64,000 bases of DNA from Fidelibacterota bacterium (GTDB lineage: Bacteria; Fidelibacterota; UBA8477; JABMPR01), in contig JAIPJF010000011.1 of NCBI GenBank assembly GCA_021734325.1, positions 38,218 to 102,217 of the forward strand, in the 5' to 3' direction. A program made the position numbers and the translations under genes. Shown here one piece after another: positions 28,351-37,514 of this stretch. Every line of letters begins with the position of its first letter. Position 1 is the first letter of the stretch. The notes under the pieces are model-generated. The model was not told where the DNA came from. It made no database searches and worked only from the letters and a program-made list of their open reading frames with translations.

Positions 28351-29535
28351 TTAAAAATTGCTTCGCAGACGTAAGCGAAGTCCCCAGTCCTGGATTCCGA
28401 ACTCAGTATCGTCTGTCCCCCATGACCAACTCACCTGGACAGAAATGTCTGTATCTTCAAAGGCATTCCAATCCAATTGCGGTGCGATTGTACCACTTTT
28501 GTCGTTAAAGTTGGCTATTGCCAAAGTACTCAGACTGACATAATCAAAGGTTGGGTGCATCAGATACAGAAATCCATAATCCTGCATCAGACTATGAGAT
28601 TCACCTGCCAGGGTATAGAGATAATCAGACAGGAACACCTCGTTTTTTTTTGCTACTCCATAGCCATTATGGAAATACTCGCATAAGGTGTACAAAGAAT
28701 TGTCAAAGGTGTGGTCTACGCCGATCAGATATTCAGAAAAACTATCTGGCATCTGCCCCGGATACACAAAGGAAGCGGCCCAGAAAATCGGATCATCCAC
28801 ATAATCCACTTCATTGTATCCAAACTCTCCCCAAAGACCCAGGCCTGCGATTTCTCCAACGATACTGCCGCCCAGAAGTGTCCTTTGGTCAAGTTCATCG
28901 TAGTTATACGCATAAGCCCGAGCTGTTTTCCAGCCAAATTTTGCCGCACTTAAACTCACATCAAATCGTCCAATGCCGGATTTCAATTGAAGCTGCTTGA
29001 TCGTGTTGCCTGGATTTTCATCAGTACTGATAATCGCATTAAAAGAGGATCGATCTCCAAGCTGGAGAAGTGCACGAATTGCATTTACCCCTGTTTGTTC
29101 ATAACTGGGATCCATCAAAGATTTTGTGTTGTAAATGTCCGTAGGGTTCCAGGCATACCCGACACCCGGTGAAATTTGCTGTCGCCCGAGAGTTAAATCT
29201 AAAATTGGAAAACTTAATTTCATATACATGTTGTCCAGGAGCAGTGTGTCCGGCAAATCAAAACTCATCGTCATTCCTGAACTTTCATAGCCTGGAATAA
29301 AATCGAAAACATTCCAGTTAGTTTTTCCCCAGTATTTTTGGGCACTGATATTGGCACCAATTAAAACATGGTCATTCGGTCGCGCTTCAACATCCAGGCG
29401 AAGTTTATTGTAACCATAAGAGTAACGATTACTACCTAGCTGCATGACATCGGCCTCAGATTCAAAATAACCAAAGAATTCTGGCTGAGCCCAGATCAGG
29501 CAGGGCAAAAGGACCAGTATTCTCAGTGTTTTCAT
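28351..29535 (-). CDS. Predicted outer-membrane beta-barrel protein
   Basis: 394 residues with a signal peptide (about 1-17, ending IWAQ) and alternating beta-strand-like sequence to the end. It finishes in Phe (RLRLRSNF), as outer-membrane proteins do. The porin/DUF1302-like layout includes LDLTLGRQQISPGVGYAWNPTDI, typical of export barrels. It overlaps the stop of the previous gene by four bases (ATGA). Probably the outer-membrane partner of the MMPL exporter. Confidence 0.78.
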   Translation of the reverse strand: MKTLRILVLLPCLIWAQPEFFGYFESEADVMQLGSNRYSYGYNKLRLDVEARPNDHVLIGANISAQKYWGKTNWNVFDFIPGYESSGMTMSFDLPDTLLLDNMYMKLSFPILDLTLGRQQISPGVGYAWNPTDIYNTKSLMDPSYEQTGVNAIRALLQLGDRSSFNAIISTDENPGNTIKQLQLKSGIGRFDVSLSAAKFGWKTARAYAYNYDELDQRTLLGGSIVGEIAGLGLWGEFGYNEVDYVDDPIFWAASFVYPGQMPDSFSEYLIGVDHTFDNSLYTLCEYFHNGYGVAKKNEVFLSDYLYTLAGESHSLMQDYGFLYLMHPTFDYVSLSTLAIANFNDKSGTIAPQLDWNAFEDTDISVQVSWSWGTDDTEFGIQDWGLRLRLRSNF

Positions 29536-30281
29536 TTTTGTAAATTCCTTTCACTGAAAAAATCTTTTGGCGGTTCCCATTTGTAGGTCACTTCCAGCGT
29601 CTCCATACTTGTGCTGGATCTTTCCTTATGATCGGTCATGATCATCTTCATGGCAGTTGGGTAGCCCTCCACATCTTTGATATCTTCCAGGCTTAATGAT
29701 TTCATATTAAAACCAGATTCATCATAGTAGTCCAGATAGACTGGGGCATAATCTGATTTACGAGCCCACATAATAATCCTGGGGTATGGTGGTTCTTCTT
29801 CCTGAATTCCAATCAGCTCGACTTTCCAGCACAGCGCTTCATTCTTGTTCTCCTCACCCAAATATTTTGGTATGAACTTTTTTAAAAATACATCCCCTCC
29901 ACCCATGTCCTCATAGGTAAAATCCGAGCCCTGGACTTTCTGCTTTTTTGCATGGGATGCGAGTTTTCTCACCCGTTTTGTTCTTGGGAAGTAGGTCCAA
30001 ATATCATTGGCATTATTCAGGGTTAAAAACGCTTGTCCACGTATGGAGGCAGGTTTGGTATAGCGGGTGAGCGAACTTTCACCTTTACCGCCTGTATATG
30101 ATTCAAACTCAAAGGTTCGTTGTTTTCCTGAGCTTGTCGTAATGGTCTGGGTACCGATACTTTTCATATTTTCAGGTGACATGATCTCGGTAACTGTTTT
30201 AATTATTTTAACAGCCAATTCATCCTGAGAATAAGCTGTCGAAACACATACTATTAATGCTAATATAGTTTTATTTATCAT
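29532..30281 (-). CDS. Outer-membrane lipoprotein-sorting protein (LolA-like)
   Basis: 249 residues with a signal peptide (about 1-18) and the LolA-like fold seen in COG2834: NANDIWTYFPRTKRVRKLAS, GSDFTYEDMGGGD, then an antiparallel sheet. In similar operons this protein probably carries a lipid or lipoprotein between the MMPL exporter and the outer membrane. It overlaps tetR (ATGA) and the OMP gene (ATGA), so all are translationally coupled. Confidence 0.85.
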   Translation of the reverse strand: MINKTILALIVCVSTAYSQDELAVKIIKTVTEIMSPENMKSIGTQTITTSSGKQRTFEFESYTGGKGESSLTRYTKPASIRGQAFLTLNNANDIWTYFPRTKRVRKLASHAKKQKVQGSDFTYEDMGGGDVFLKKFIPKYLGEENKNEALCWKVELIGIQEEEPPYPRIIMWARKSDYAPVYLDYYDESGFNMKSLSLEDIKDVEGYPTAMKMIMTDHKERSSTSMETLEVTYKWEPPKDFFSERNLQK

Positions 30282-30883
30282 GGCTCAAGTCCATTCATAA
30301 AACTCTCAACACCCTCTATAAGAGCTGTCTCAAAGGCTGCCTGGTCATTGCTAAGCATAAACTGCCACACAAATCCGTCGATGAAGGCCAGACACAGGGT
30401 CGTGACCCCATCGTAATTCATCTCTCGAAACTCACCGGCAGCGACACCAGCCTTGAGGATTTTGACCACGACTGCACGCATTTTCTTGTATCCATCGTAA
30501 AGCCCTGTCTCTTCATGCTCGCCGCGCATGATGGCCCGTGCTCCCTGTGCCCAGATCTCTGTCATGATCAACATGGCGTCTTCCATCTCGAATATGATCT
30601 CTGTATTCATGCGCATAAAGGTATGCAGCATTTGTTTTGGGGTCAGGTCCATGGATGATAATTTTTCAGAGGCATCGACCATGTCACCCATGAGGGTATC
30701 AACGATAGCATGAAAAATTTCCTCTTTGCTGCTGAAATATTCGTAAACCGTCCCTTTGCCAATATTGGCCTCTTTGGCAATGTCGGCTATTTTTCCCTTT
30801 TCCAGACCATCCCGGGCAAACACGTGTATGGCTGCCCTGATAATGGTTTCCGGCTTTGCTGGGTCTTTTTTTAAGGGTGACAT
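30278..30883 (-). CDS. TetR/AcrR-family repressor
   Basis: 201 residues with the TetR helix-turn-helix (about residues 13-58: IADIAKEANIGKGTVYEYFSSKEE) and an all-alpha ligand-binding part. The ATG at 30883 is chosen because GGAGG sits seven bases upstream; a longer reading from 30979 crosses the operator. First gene of the MMPL operon, so it presumably represses it. Confidence 0.94.
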   Translation of the reverse strand: MSPLKKDPAKPETIIRAAIHVFARDGLEKGKIADIAKEANIGKGTVYEYFSSKEEIFHAIVDTLMGDMVDASEKLSSMDLTPKQMLHTFMRMNTEIIFEMEDAMLIMTEIWAQGARAIMRGEHEETGLYDGYKKMRAVVVKILKAGVAAGEFREMNYDGVTTLCLAFIDGFVWQFMLSNDQAAFETALIEGVESFMNGLEP

Positions 30884-30917
30884 TTTGCAACCTCCAATAG
30901 TTTGTGGCATAAAATAT

Positions 30918-30933
30918 GACCGGCCAGTCGGTC
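30918..30933. promoter_or_regulatory. TetR-type operator
   Basis: GACCGGCCAGTCGGTC: inverted arms GACCG and CGGTC around a 6-nt centre, 35 bp upstream of the tetR start. This is the classic shape of a TetR/AcrR autoregulatory operator. The divergent peptide-binding gene at 31040 may be under the same control. Confidence 0.7.
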
Positions 30934-31039
30934 GGGCAAGTAAAAATATTGACTCCCACATTCTTTTTCCCATGCTCAAATTTCTTTCTAACTTGCATCA
31001 CTGCCAAGGATCCGTGGTCGTGTATTAACGAGGAGTATC

Positions 31040-32608
31040 ATGACACAAATTATCAAACAGCCAAAAAGCCTGACACTCCTGCTTCTCCTTTTGCTTTTGA
31101 TCCCTTCTTTGTGGACCTGCTGCCCTGACGACCCTTATCATAACTATCTTAACCTCATCATCACTACTGAACCCAAGTCCCTGGACCCAGCCCTTTCAAC
31201 AGACATTACGACAGCTATTCTCACCGGCCTGATGTACAACAACCTGGTCGAGTTCGGTGTTGGCACAGAAGTAATTCCTGGACTCGCTAAATCCTGGAGC
31301 ATCTCTGACGACGGGAAAGTCTACACGTTCCGACTTCGAGAAGATGTTACCTTTTGGGATGGCACACCCTTCACAAGTGCCGATGTACTATATTCGTTTG
31401 AACGTGTTTTAAACCCGCTTACCCGCTCACCCCAGACCTGGCTTTTAATGCCGCTCGAAGGGGCGCGAGAATATTCAAAGGGAAACGCCGACCATGTCAG
31501 CGGCATAAGAATCCTTTCCAAGTATGAAATCCAACTCGTTCTGGTCTCCCCTTTCGCACCAATGATTGGCTTCCTTGGTGCCCCCGCCACAGCCATTGTC
31601 CCAAGTACCAGTAAAATAGATTTCAAGATCACCCCCATGGGGACCGGTCCCTGGATCTTTGAAAGCTGGCAGGCAGATCGACACATCCGTCTCAGTAAAA
31701 ACCTGAATTATTTCCGCGGTCCTGCAAAGCTCGATGGTTTGATCCTGAATATGAACACGGAGATCCTGACCTCGGCACTTGAGTTTGAAGCCGGCAACCT
31801 GGATGTCATGGCCGTCCCCAGTTCTGAATTCAAGTACTGGACACGCAGTAAAACCTGGCAGCCTTACATCCATAAACTGGAAGAGCTTGGACTCTACTAT
31901 CTCGCCATGAATGTGAACCGACCACCGTTTGATGATCAACGGGTTCGCCAGGCAGTCACCCTGGCCATTGACAGAGAAAAGATCGTCTACCGGATCCTCC
32001 ATCACAGCGCCACCGTAGCACGGGGTGCCATTCCCCCTCTTTTGGCCGGTTATGATGAGGACAGACCTTTGCTGCCCTACGATCCAGAGCGTGCCCGCCA
32101 ATTGCTGCTGGACGCTGGTTATACCGATGATTGTGAATTTGATCTCTGGGTCGACCCCGGCGCTGCAGTGTCTCAAACCATTGAAGCCATCCAACATTAT
32201 TTAAACAGTGCCGGCTTCAAGGTGCATATTGTCCGGAATGACTGGAACATGATGCGGGACGCCATGCGCAAAGGGGAAACAGATGCCTATTGGGGTAACT
32301 GGTGGGCAGACTATGCAGATGCTGAGAATTTTCTGGCACCCCTCTTTCATACTGAGACCGCCGCCACCCGGAATCGTTATTCCAATCCACAGGTTGACAC
32401 CTGGATCAATCAACTCCAACGCAGCCTGGATGCTGAAGAACGAAGTCAACTGGCAAAGCAGGTCGATAGTGTGTTGATAGAGGAATCACCATACGCCTTT
32501 ATGTGGTATCCGATATCATACACTGTTGTTCAGCCACAGGTAAAGGGCTATGTTCCCCACCTGATGCCCAATGCAAACCGATACACAGATGTGTATTTTG
32601 AAGAATAG
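31040..32608 (+). CDS. Peptide/oligopeptide ABC transporter substrate-binding lipoprotein
   Basis: 522 residues, family 5 extracellular solute-binding protein. Signal sequence with Leu run and Cys (LWTCC, about residue 27), then LIITTEPKSLDPALSTD, LAKSWSISDDGKVYTFRLRE and VRQAVTLAIDREKI, all typical of DppA/OppA. Good ribosome site (GAGGAG). No DppBCDF permease or ATPase genes follow, so partners are elsewhere or the protein works differently. Confidence 0.9.
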   Translation: MTQIIKQPKSLTLLLLLLLLIPSLWTCCPDDPYHNYLNLIITTEPKSLDPALSTDITTAILTGLMYNNLVEFGVGTEVIPGLAKSWSISDDGKVYTFRLREDVTFWDGTPFTSADVLYSFERVLNPLTRSPQTWLLMPLEGAREYSKGNADHVSGIRILSKYEIQLVLVSPFAPMIGFLGAPATAIVPSTSKIDFKITPMGTGPWIFESWQADRHIRLSKNLNYFRGPAKLDGLILNMNTEILTSALEFEAGNLDVMAVPSSEFKYWTRSKTWQPYIHKLEELGLYYLAMNVNRPPFDDQRVRQAVTLAIDREKIVYRILHHSATVARGAIPPLLAGYDEDRPLLPYDPERARQLLLDAGYTDDCEFDLWVDPGAAVSQTIEAIQHYLNSAGFKVHIVRNDWNMMRDAMRKGETDAYWGNWWADYADAENFLAPLFHTETAATRNRYSNPQVDTWINQLQRSLDAEERSQLAKQVDSVLIEESPYAFMWYPISYTVVQPQVKGYVPHLMPNANRYTDVYFEE

Positions 32609-32617
32609 GAACTGATC

Positions 32618-32938
32618 ATGAGCGCCATTGACACCCACCCAATTCTCGGTCAACTAAATGAAACAGATCGTCGTCTAAAGGATGTGAGCAAAATTCAGGC
32701 AGCCATCGCCGAACGACGACGTATTCTGGATAGAGATGGAAAACTGACCACCATCGCTGCCGGCTTTGTTGGAATTTCCGGTTTGTTTTTTATGCAGCCC
32801 CTCTCCTTTTATCTGGTCCTGGGATTACTGGCGTTGGGATTGCCCCTGGTCTGGCGACACCTGGTGAAAGAAGCCCGTGAATTCACCATGACGGACGAGG
32901 AGATCCAGGCGATTCTAAATGCAGATAAATCACAATAA
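32618..32938 (+). CDS. Small two-helix membrane protein, hypothetical
   Basis: 106 residues: soluble N-terminal helix region (about 1-47), two hydrophobic segments (about 48-64 and 66-85) and a charged tail. Nine nt after the peptide-binding gene and 12 nt before the DUF819 gene, so in the same operon. Family not recognised. Confidence 0.65.
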   Translation: MSAIDTHPILGQLNETDRRLKDVSKIQAAIAERRRILDRDGKLTTIAAGFVGISGLFFMQPLSFYLVLGLLALGLPLVWRHLVKEAREFTMTDEEIQAILNADKSQ

Positions 32939-32950
32939 AAAAGGAACACC

Positions 32951-34129
32951 ATGCCATTAATACAAGACCCGACAGCTATTCTGGTATATCTGATCTCCTT
33001 AATGGGATTAATCTACTATGTAAAGGAACAGCGCTGGGGAGCACGTTTGTTCAAGACCATCCCCCCTGTTATTTTTGTTTATTTCCTACCCATGATCTCA
33101 ACCACGCTGGGCATCACACCGGAACAGTCGATTCTCTATGGCTGGATAAAGACATACCTGCTGCCTGCTGCCCTGGTCCTCCTCCTGTTATCGGCTGATG
33201 TAAAGGCAATATCCAAGCTCGGATTTAAAGCCCTGGGAACCATGCTCGCCGGTACACTTGGTGTTGTGCTTGGAGGCGTAGTGAGCCTCTCTATTTTCGC
33301 CCATTGGCTGCCCGCTGACGCCTGGCAAGGCATGGGTGCCCTCTCTGGAAGCTGGATCGGGGGTAGCGCCAACATGGTCGCTGTCGGAACGTCCATTGGG
33401 GTTCGGGATGAACTCTTTGGCGTCATGATCATCGTCGATACGGTGATCGGATATGGCTGGATGGGAATCGTGATCTTTCTGTCTGCCTTTCAAACCCGGC
33501 TGGACAATTGGAACGGAGTAACAGACTCTCCTGTAGCTGCCCTCAATGCTCACATTAACAATCCGGAGAACGACAAACCTGTACCGCTTAATTACTCCTC
33601 ATTGATATTCATGATCGTCATCGGTTTGGGTCTGGGGTTCATAAGTCTTAAGGTGGGGGAATTTTTACCCGACCTGGGGAAGGTGGTTACCAGTTTTGGT
33701 TGGACAGTGATCATTGTTTCTCTGGTTGGTCTTGGTTTGTCTTTCACTCCAGTATCCAAACTGGAGCAGCATGGTGCGTCCCATCTGGGTAATTTTTTCC
33801 TCTACCTGCTTCTGGCCACCATCGGTGCCAAGGCCGATCTGCGGGCCATAACCGAAGCACCCCTGTTTCTTGGGGTCGGTATCGTCTGGATCGCCATTCA
33901 TGCCCTGGTGCTCTTTTCTGTTGGCCGACTTCTTAAAGCACCCATGTTCCTTATTGCCACCAGCTCTCAGGCAAATATTGGCGGAGTGGTAACGGCTCCC
34001 ATTGTGGCTTCCGTCTACCAGAAGGGTATGGCCCCTGTTGGACTGCTTATGGGCGTGCTGGGGAATATTCTGGGCCTCTATTTTGGCTTTCTCACTGCCC
34101 AGCTTATGGAGTGGGTGAGCAGGATTTAA
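32951..34129 (+). CDS. DUF819-family membrane protein
   Basis: 392 residues, about ten membrane helices, glycine-rich (GALSGSWIGGSANMVAVG, GLGLGFISLKVGEFLP). It matches the DUF819 family (bacterial YjcL-like membrane proteins), which I judge probably transporters of unknown substrate. The two signature blocks with GGSAN and SSQANIGG look like duplicated pseudo-symmetric halves. RBS AAAAGGA. Confidence 0.83.
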   Translation: MPLIQDPTAILVYLISLMGLIYYVKEQRWGARLFKTIPPVIFVYFLPMISTTLGITPEQSILYGWIKTYLLPAALVLLLLSADVKAISKLGFKALGTMLAGTLGVVLGGVVSLSIFAHWLPADAWQGMGALSGSWIGGSANMVAVGTSIGVRDELFGVMIIVDTVIGYGWMGIVIFLSAFQTRLDNWNGVTDSPVAALNAHINNPENDKPVPLNYSSLIFMIVIGLGLGFISLKVGEFLPDLGKVVTSFGWTVIIVSLVGLGLSFTPVSKLEQHGASHLGNFFLYLLLATIGAKADLRAITEAPLFLGVGIVWIAIHALVLFSVGRLLKAPMFLIATSSQANIGGVVTAPIVASVYQKGMAPVGLLMGVLGNILGLYFGFLTAQLMEWVSRI

Positions 34130-34282
34130 TATTCAATATTGAAAAGCATGAGACAGGGCATTGCCTTTGGTAAAGCACCTGATTTTCGCGATACTTCCAA
34201 TGACAGATATAGCGTTTAAAGGCTGTAAAGATTTTTAAACGTAAGCATCTTTCAATCGTCTGGATTTTTCTTATACTAAATC

Positions 34283-35191
34283 ATGAATAAATGGCAGCCA
34301 CAGCAAGGTTTTCCACAGATGCGTTTTGGCCCCCGCCAGATGGGTGATGGGGTCAAGCAGCTCCTCATCGCCAATGCCCTTGTCTTCTTCCTGACCCAGG
34401 TCGGAGGAATCCGCATCTGGCTGGATTGGTTTGGCCTGAACCCCCATGATGTGATCTTTGGCCTTCGGGTCTGGCAACCATTCACCTATATGTTTTTACA
34501 TGGCGGCTTCTGGCATATCGCCATCAATATGCTCATGCTCTGGATGTTCGGCTCTGAGCTGGAATCGATCTGGGGTCGCAAGGAGTTTATCCGCTATTAT
34601 CTGATCACTGGTTTTGGTGCCGGAGTCTTTTCGCTGGTTCCATATTTTATCGGCGTTTTCTTTGGATATCAAGGTACGATTTCCTCCATCATTGGTGCCA
34701 GTGGAGCCGTTTATGCCATCCTCCTCGCTTATGCTCTGACCTATCCAAATCGAACAGTACTTGTGTACTTCGTCCTGCCCGTCAAGGTGAAATACCTCAT
34801 GTTGTTTATGGGTTTTATGACCTTTGCCTCCATAGGCAATAGCGATGGAATAAGTCATATCACCCACATGGGCGGTCTCGTGGTAGGCTGGATCTATCTA
34901 CGCCGCAATGGTAGATATCGCGGCTTGAATATTCCCTGGAAACACTGGCTTTCGAAATTCAACAAGATCCGAGTCGTTGAGAAAGATGAACATGTTCCCA
35001 AAACCCCTCATTCAACTGTAAGGCAAACCGGCTGGCATCGGGTTCGAAACGAGGGCGAATTACGTCTTGAGATGGACGCCCTCCTGGACAAGATCACCCG
35101 CGTAGGGTATGAACAATTGAGCAACGCCGAGAAAGAACGGCTCCTGGAGCTGTCTTCACAGCTTTCCAAAAACGATTCAAATCACAATTAA
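34283..35191 (+). CDS. Rhomboid intramembrane serine protease
   Basis: 302 residues with the six-helix rhomboid core. Catalytic Ser in GASGAVYA (S140), catalytic His H195 (HITHMGG, H192 nearby) and the conserved HxxxN-type stretch HIAINMLMLWMFGSELE. The C-terminal soluble tail (about 215-302) is rich in Lys and Glu. It cleaves transmembrane substrates; targets unknown. Confidence 0.93.
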   Translation: MNKWQPQQGFPQMRFGPRQMGDGVKQLLIANALVFFLTQVGGIRIWLDWFGLNPHDVIFGLRVWQPFTYMFLHGGFWHIAINMLMLWMFGSELESIWGRKEFIRYYLITGFGAGVFSLVPYFIGVFFGYQGTISSIIGASGAVYAILLAYALTYPNRTVLVYFVLPVKVKYLMLFMGFMTFASIGNSDGISHITHMGGLVVGWIYLRRNGRYRGLNIPWKHWLSKFNKIRVVEKDEHVPKTPHSTVRQTGWHRVRNEGELRLEMDALLDKITRVGYEQLSNAEKERLLELSSQLSKNDSNHN

Positions 35192-35199
35192 TCACAACA

Positions 35200-36015
35200 T
35201 TGAAAAGCACCCTCTTGATACAGAAAACTGAGATAAGTCCGGAAGAACAGAGGAAATATCTGGAGACTGGATTCATTCGCCTTTCTCACGTTTTAAACGG
35301 AAATGCATTACATCACTTTGCAGATCAGCTTAGACTTATCATGAAAGCACTTGATCCAAATACCGTACCCATGGAGGAGCGAAGTACCTATAAGCGTGCC
35401 TTTACCCAGGTCACCAATCTGTGGCAAAAACACGATGTGGTTCGGGAGTTTGTCTTTAATTCGGGGCTTGCTCGTCTGGCCGCTCAGATCATGGGTGTAG
35501 ACGGGGTTCGTCTGTATCATGACCAGGCACTTTTCAAGGAGATCGGGGGTGGAGCTACACCCTGGCATGTAGACCAGGTTTACTGGCCCCTGGATACGGT
35601 CAATACCTGCACCTTCTGGATACCCCTCCAGAAGACCTCCCTTGATATGGGACCATTGACCTTTGCAGCAGGAAGCCATCTCATCACCGATGGTCGGGAC
35701 ATGGTCATCAGTAAAGAGAGTGAAGCATTCTACGCCAGTTTTGTGGAGAAGATGAAACTAGTTGTTGATCGGAAACCCTATGAACTCGGAGATCTTTCTA
35801 TCCATTCGGGCTGGACGGTCCACAGTGCCGGACCCAACCTTAGCGCGTTACCACGTGAGGTGATGACGATCATCTATATGGCAGAGGATAGTCGCCTGTT
35901 ACAACATCCAACGCCTACACAGCTTATTGATCGAGATGCCTTTATTCCAGGGGGGCAGCCGGGACAGGTCGCAACGACTGAACTCAATCCTGTTTTATAT
36001 ACCAAGAATTCTTGA
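35200..36015 (+). CDS. Phytanoyl-CoA dioxygenase (PhyH) family Fe(II)/2-oxoglutarate enzyme
   Basis: 271 residues. Iron site H123-x-D125 (PWHVDQVYWP) and distal His (H203 or H209, in HSGWTVHSAGPN). Family members hydroxylate small molecules. TTG start at 35200, 8 nt after the rhomboid stop; no better start is visible. Substrate unknown. Confidence 0.82.
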   Translation: MKSTLLIQKTEISPEEQRKYLETGFIRLSHVLNGNALHHFADQLRLIMKALDPNTVPMEERSTYKRAFTQVTNLWQKHDVVREFVFNSGLARLAAQIMGVDGVRLYHDQALFKEIGGGATPWHVDQVYWPLDTVNTCTFWIPLQKTSLDMGPLTFAAGSHLITDGRDMVISKESEAFYASFVEKMKLVVDRKPYELGDLSIHSGWTVHSAGPNLSALPREVMTIIYMAEDSRLLQHPTPTQLIDRDAFIPGGQPGQVATTELNPVLYTKNS

Positions 36016-36040
36016 GCAATCCTGAATTAAATAGCTTTTG

Positions 36041-36613
36041 CTAGATCTTTAGCGCTTCTGTTTCGATTTTGTAAACGATCTCATCCAGAAAATTACCTCT
36101 CATGGTCGGCACCATCTTTTCACGAAAGATGACACCACCCAAAGACTCTGGTATTTTTCGGCTGGGAATATTATTCCGGTCGACGGGGTAGAGGACCATG
36201 TCCAGGTCGATATTCTCCACTGCCCATGCACCCAGTGTCCTGATCGCTTCACCTCCAAAGTGTTGACCTTGGGCAGAGCGTTTCATCCATATCCCAAATT
36301 CGGGCGTACGTAGTTTGCCTCTTCCATGAAGTCCACAGCAGCCCAGAAATTCTTCACTCTCACTGTCAATTATAACCATGACCAATTCGTATCCCTCACT
36401 CATTCCCTTGATCGACTCTGAAATAAAGAAGGCGGTTTCGCTGATCTCTTCTGGCGCACGAGGCAGCATATACCGAACGATCTCTGGTGTAAACTCCTTA
36501 AATATCGCTTTTAGATACGCGTGCCTGATAGACAACAGTTTAATCCGTTTCCCCAGGATCTCGAGTTGTGTTAAATCGGGTGCCGGGAAAATTTTAAAAT
36601 CAAAGCTTTGCAT
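36041..36613 (-). CDS. GNAT acetyltransferase (RimJ/RimL-like)
   Basis: 190 residues. Fold: N-terminal strands, EFLGCCGLHGRG, EFGIWMKRSAQGQHFGGEA (acetyl-CoA motif A region) and DRNNIPSRKIPESLGG, as in RimJ/RimL acetyltransferases. Convergent with the PhyH gene, 25 nt apart. No clear SD ahead of the ATG. Acceptor unknown. Confidence 0.8.
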   Translation of the reverse strand: MQSFDFKIFPAPDLTQLEILGKRIKLLSIRHAYLKAIFKEFTPEIVRYMLPRAPEEISETAFFISESIKGMSEGYELVMVIIDSESEEFLGCCGLHGRGKLRTPEFGIWMKRSAQGQHFGGEAIRTLGAWAVENIDLDMVLYPVDRNNIPSRKIPESLGGVIFREKMVPTMRGNFLDEIVYKIETEALKI

Positions 36614-36631
36614 TTATTATCTTGAGCATGC

Positions 36632-37096
36632 TTAGTGCTTGTGTTCCGGATAGTAATCTGACAATGCCTGAATACTTTTGGTCAAATCCTCGCCATAACT
36701 GACTGCAGCATTTTGCTTGGCGCGCATGGCGGCCAGAATGACAGCATGATGCTTTTCCAGACGCTTTGTATAATCTTTCTGCTCAGGCTTTACTCTTTGT
36801 GTTAGATAGTAATTACTGATCGTTTCGATGACACGTTCTGCGTGAAGCTCTTTGGTGTTCACCCAGCGCACCAACTGGTTTTGTGATTGTGCATCCAGCT
36901 TGCCGGCTAATTCATTGATCAGCAAGGCAGCCTTTTCTACTGTGGCTGCATCTTCCAGTATGGATTGAAGACGGGCATGGTCATCATAGATTCCACAGGG
37001 AACCTGGCAGTGGGCGTTGAGGGATTGAGGTGTAAGCATACCGCTACCCATGAGAACAAACACTGCAAGCAATAAGGTCTGAACGTTATTTTTCAT
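36632..37096 (-). CDS. sodN: Nickel superoxide dismutase with a secretory signal peptide
   Basis: 154 residues. The Ni-hook motif HCQVPCG-x-Y is at H29, C30, P33, C34, G35, Y37, matching the HCxxPCGxY hook of NiSOD. The first 28 residues form a Sec-type signal peptide (charged start, hydrophobic core LLLAVFVLMGSG, then QSLNA), and cleavage after A28 would expose H29, the N-terminal His that binds nickel. Mature length about 126, close to the normal 117. It converts superoxide to peroxide and O2, presumably in the periplasm. No sodX-type protease is in this window. Confidence 0.9.
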   Translation of the reverse strand: MKNNVQTLLLAVFVLMGSGMLTPQSLNAHCQVPCGIYDDHARLQSILEDAATVEKAALLINELAGKLDAQSQNQLVRWVNTKELHAERVIETISNYYLTQRVKPEQKDYTKRLEKHHAVILAAMRAKQNAAVSYGEDLTKSIQALSDYYPEHKH

Positions 37097-37164
37097 TTTT
37101 ATATTTCCTTTGGTGGTTGAATTGACACTAATAAAAAATCACTGGCGGGAATGTAGAAGCCAGG

Positions 37165-37356
37165 ATGGGTATCTCCCTGTCGATTTTTGCGGTGGGGGCG
37201 GTGACATTCCTGTTTAAGGATAGCGTGCAGATTCACTTTCTACCCGGGGCAAATATTCTTGTCCCGTCTTTAAGAAGGATGCATTTAAATGCGTTGGCTT
37301 CTTTCGGCACCGGGATCTGGCTGAAAGGGGAGGGAAAAATCAGGGGGCGGGACTGA
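37165..37356 (+). CDS. Possible small membrane protein (low confidence)
   Basis: 63 codons on the strand opposite to sodN, in the gap upstream of it. The N-terminal hydrophobic segment (ISLSIFAVGAVTFLF) resembles small membrane proteins beginning MGIxLSxFxxAxGA. The second half is basic and not recognisable. Weak RBS. It may be a broken gene or chance. Confidence 0.2.
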   Translation: MGISLSIFAVGAVTFLFKDSVQIHFLPGANILVPSLRRMHLNALASFGTGIWLKGEGKIRGRD

Positions 37357-37382
37357 CTGGGGGATGCCTGGCTCAGAAAGAA

Positions 37383-37514
37383 TCAAAAGGAGCGCGCATT
37401 ACTTTTCTTCTCTTGTTGCTTGTCTCTCTTTATCTGTTTTTTTTCCTTTTGTGTGTGCTGTGCCTGCTTCTGTGTTTCTTTTTTCGCCTTGTCTTTACTG
37501 CCTTTGTCACCCAT
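37383..37514 (-). CDS. 43-residue lysine-rich small protein
   Basis: ATG at 37514, stop TGA at 37383, with AAGGATA nine bases upstream of the start. It begins MGDKGSKDKAKKETQKQ; about one third of residues are Lys and there is no hydrophobic core. Short proteins beginning MGDKG with Lys/Gln-rich bodies are common annotations in many bacteria, so this is probably genuine. Function unknown; likely nucleic-acid-associated or disordered. Confidence 0.6.
   Translation of the reverse strand: MGDKGSKDKAKKETQKQAQHTQKEKKQIKRDKQQEKKSNARSF

Noticed and set aside
37097..37380. A second gene opposite sodN
   Set aside because: Only the 63-codon frame at 37165 is plausible and it has a weak ribosome site; listed as a low-confidence feature only.
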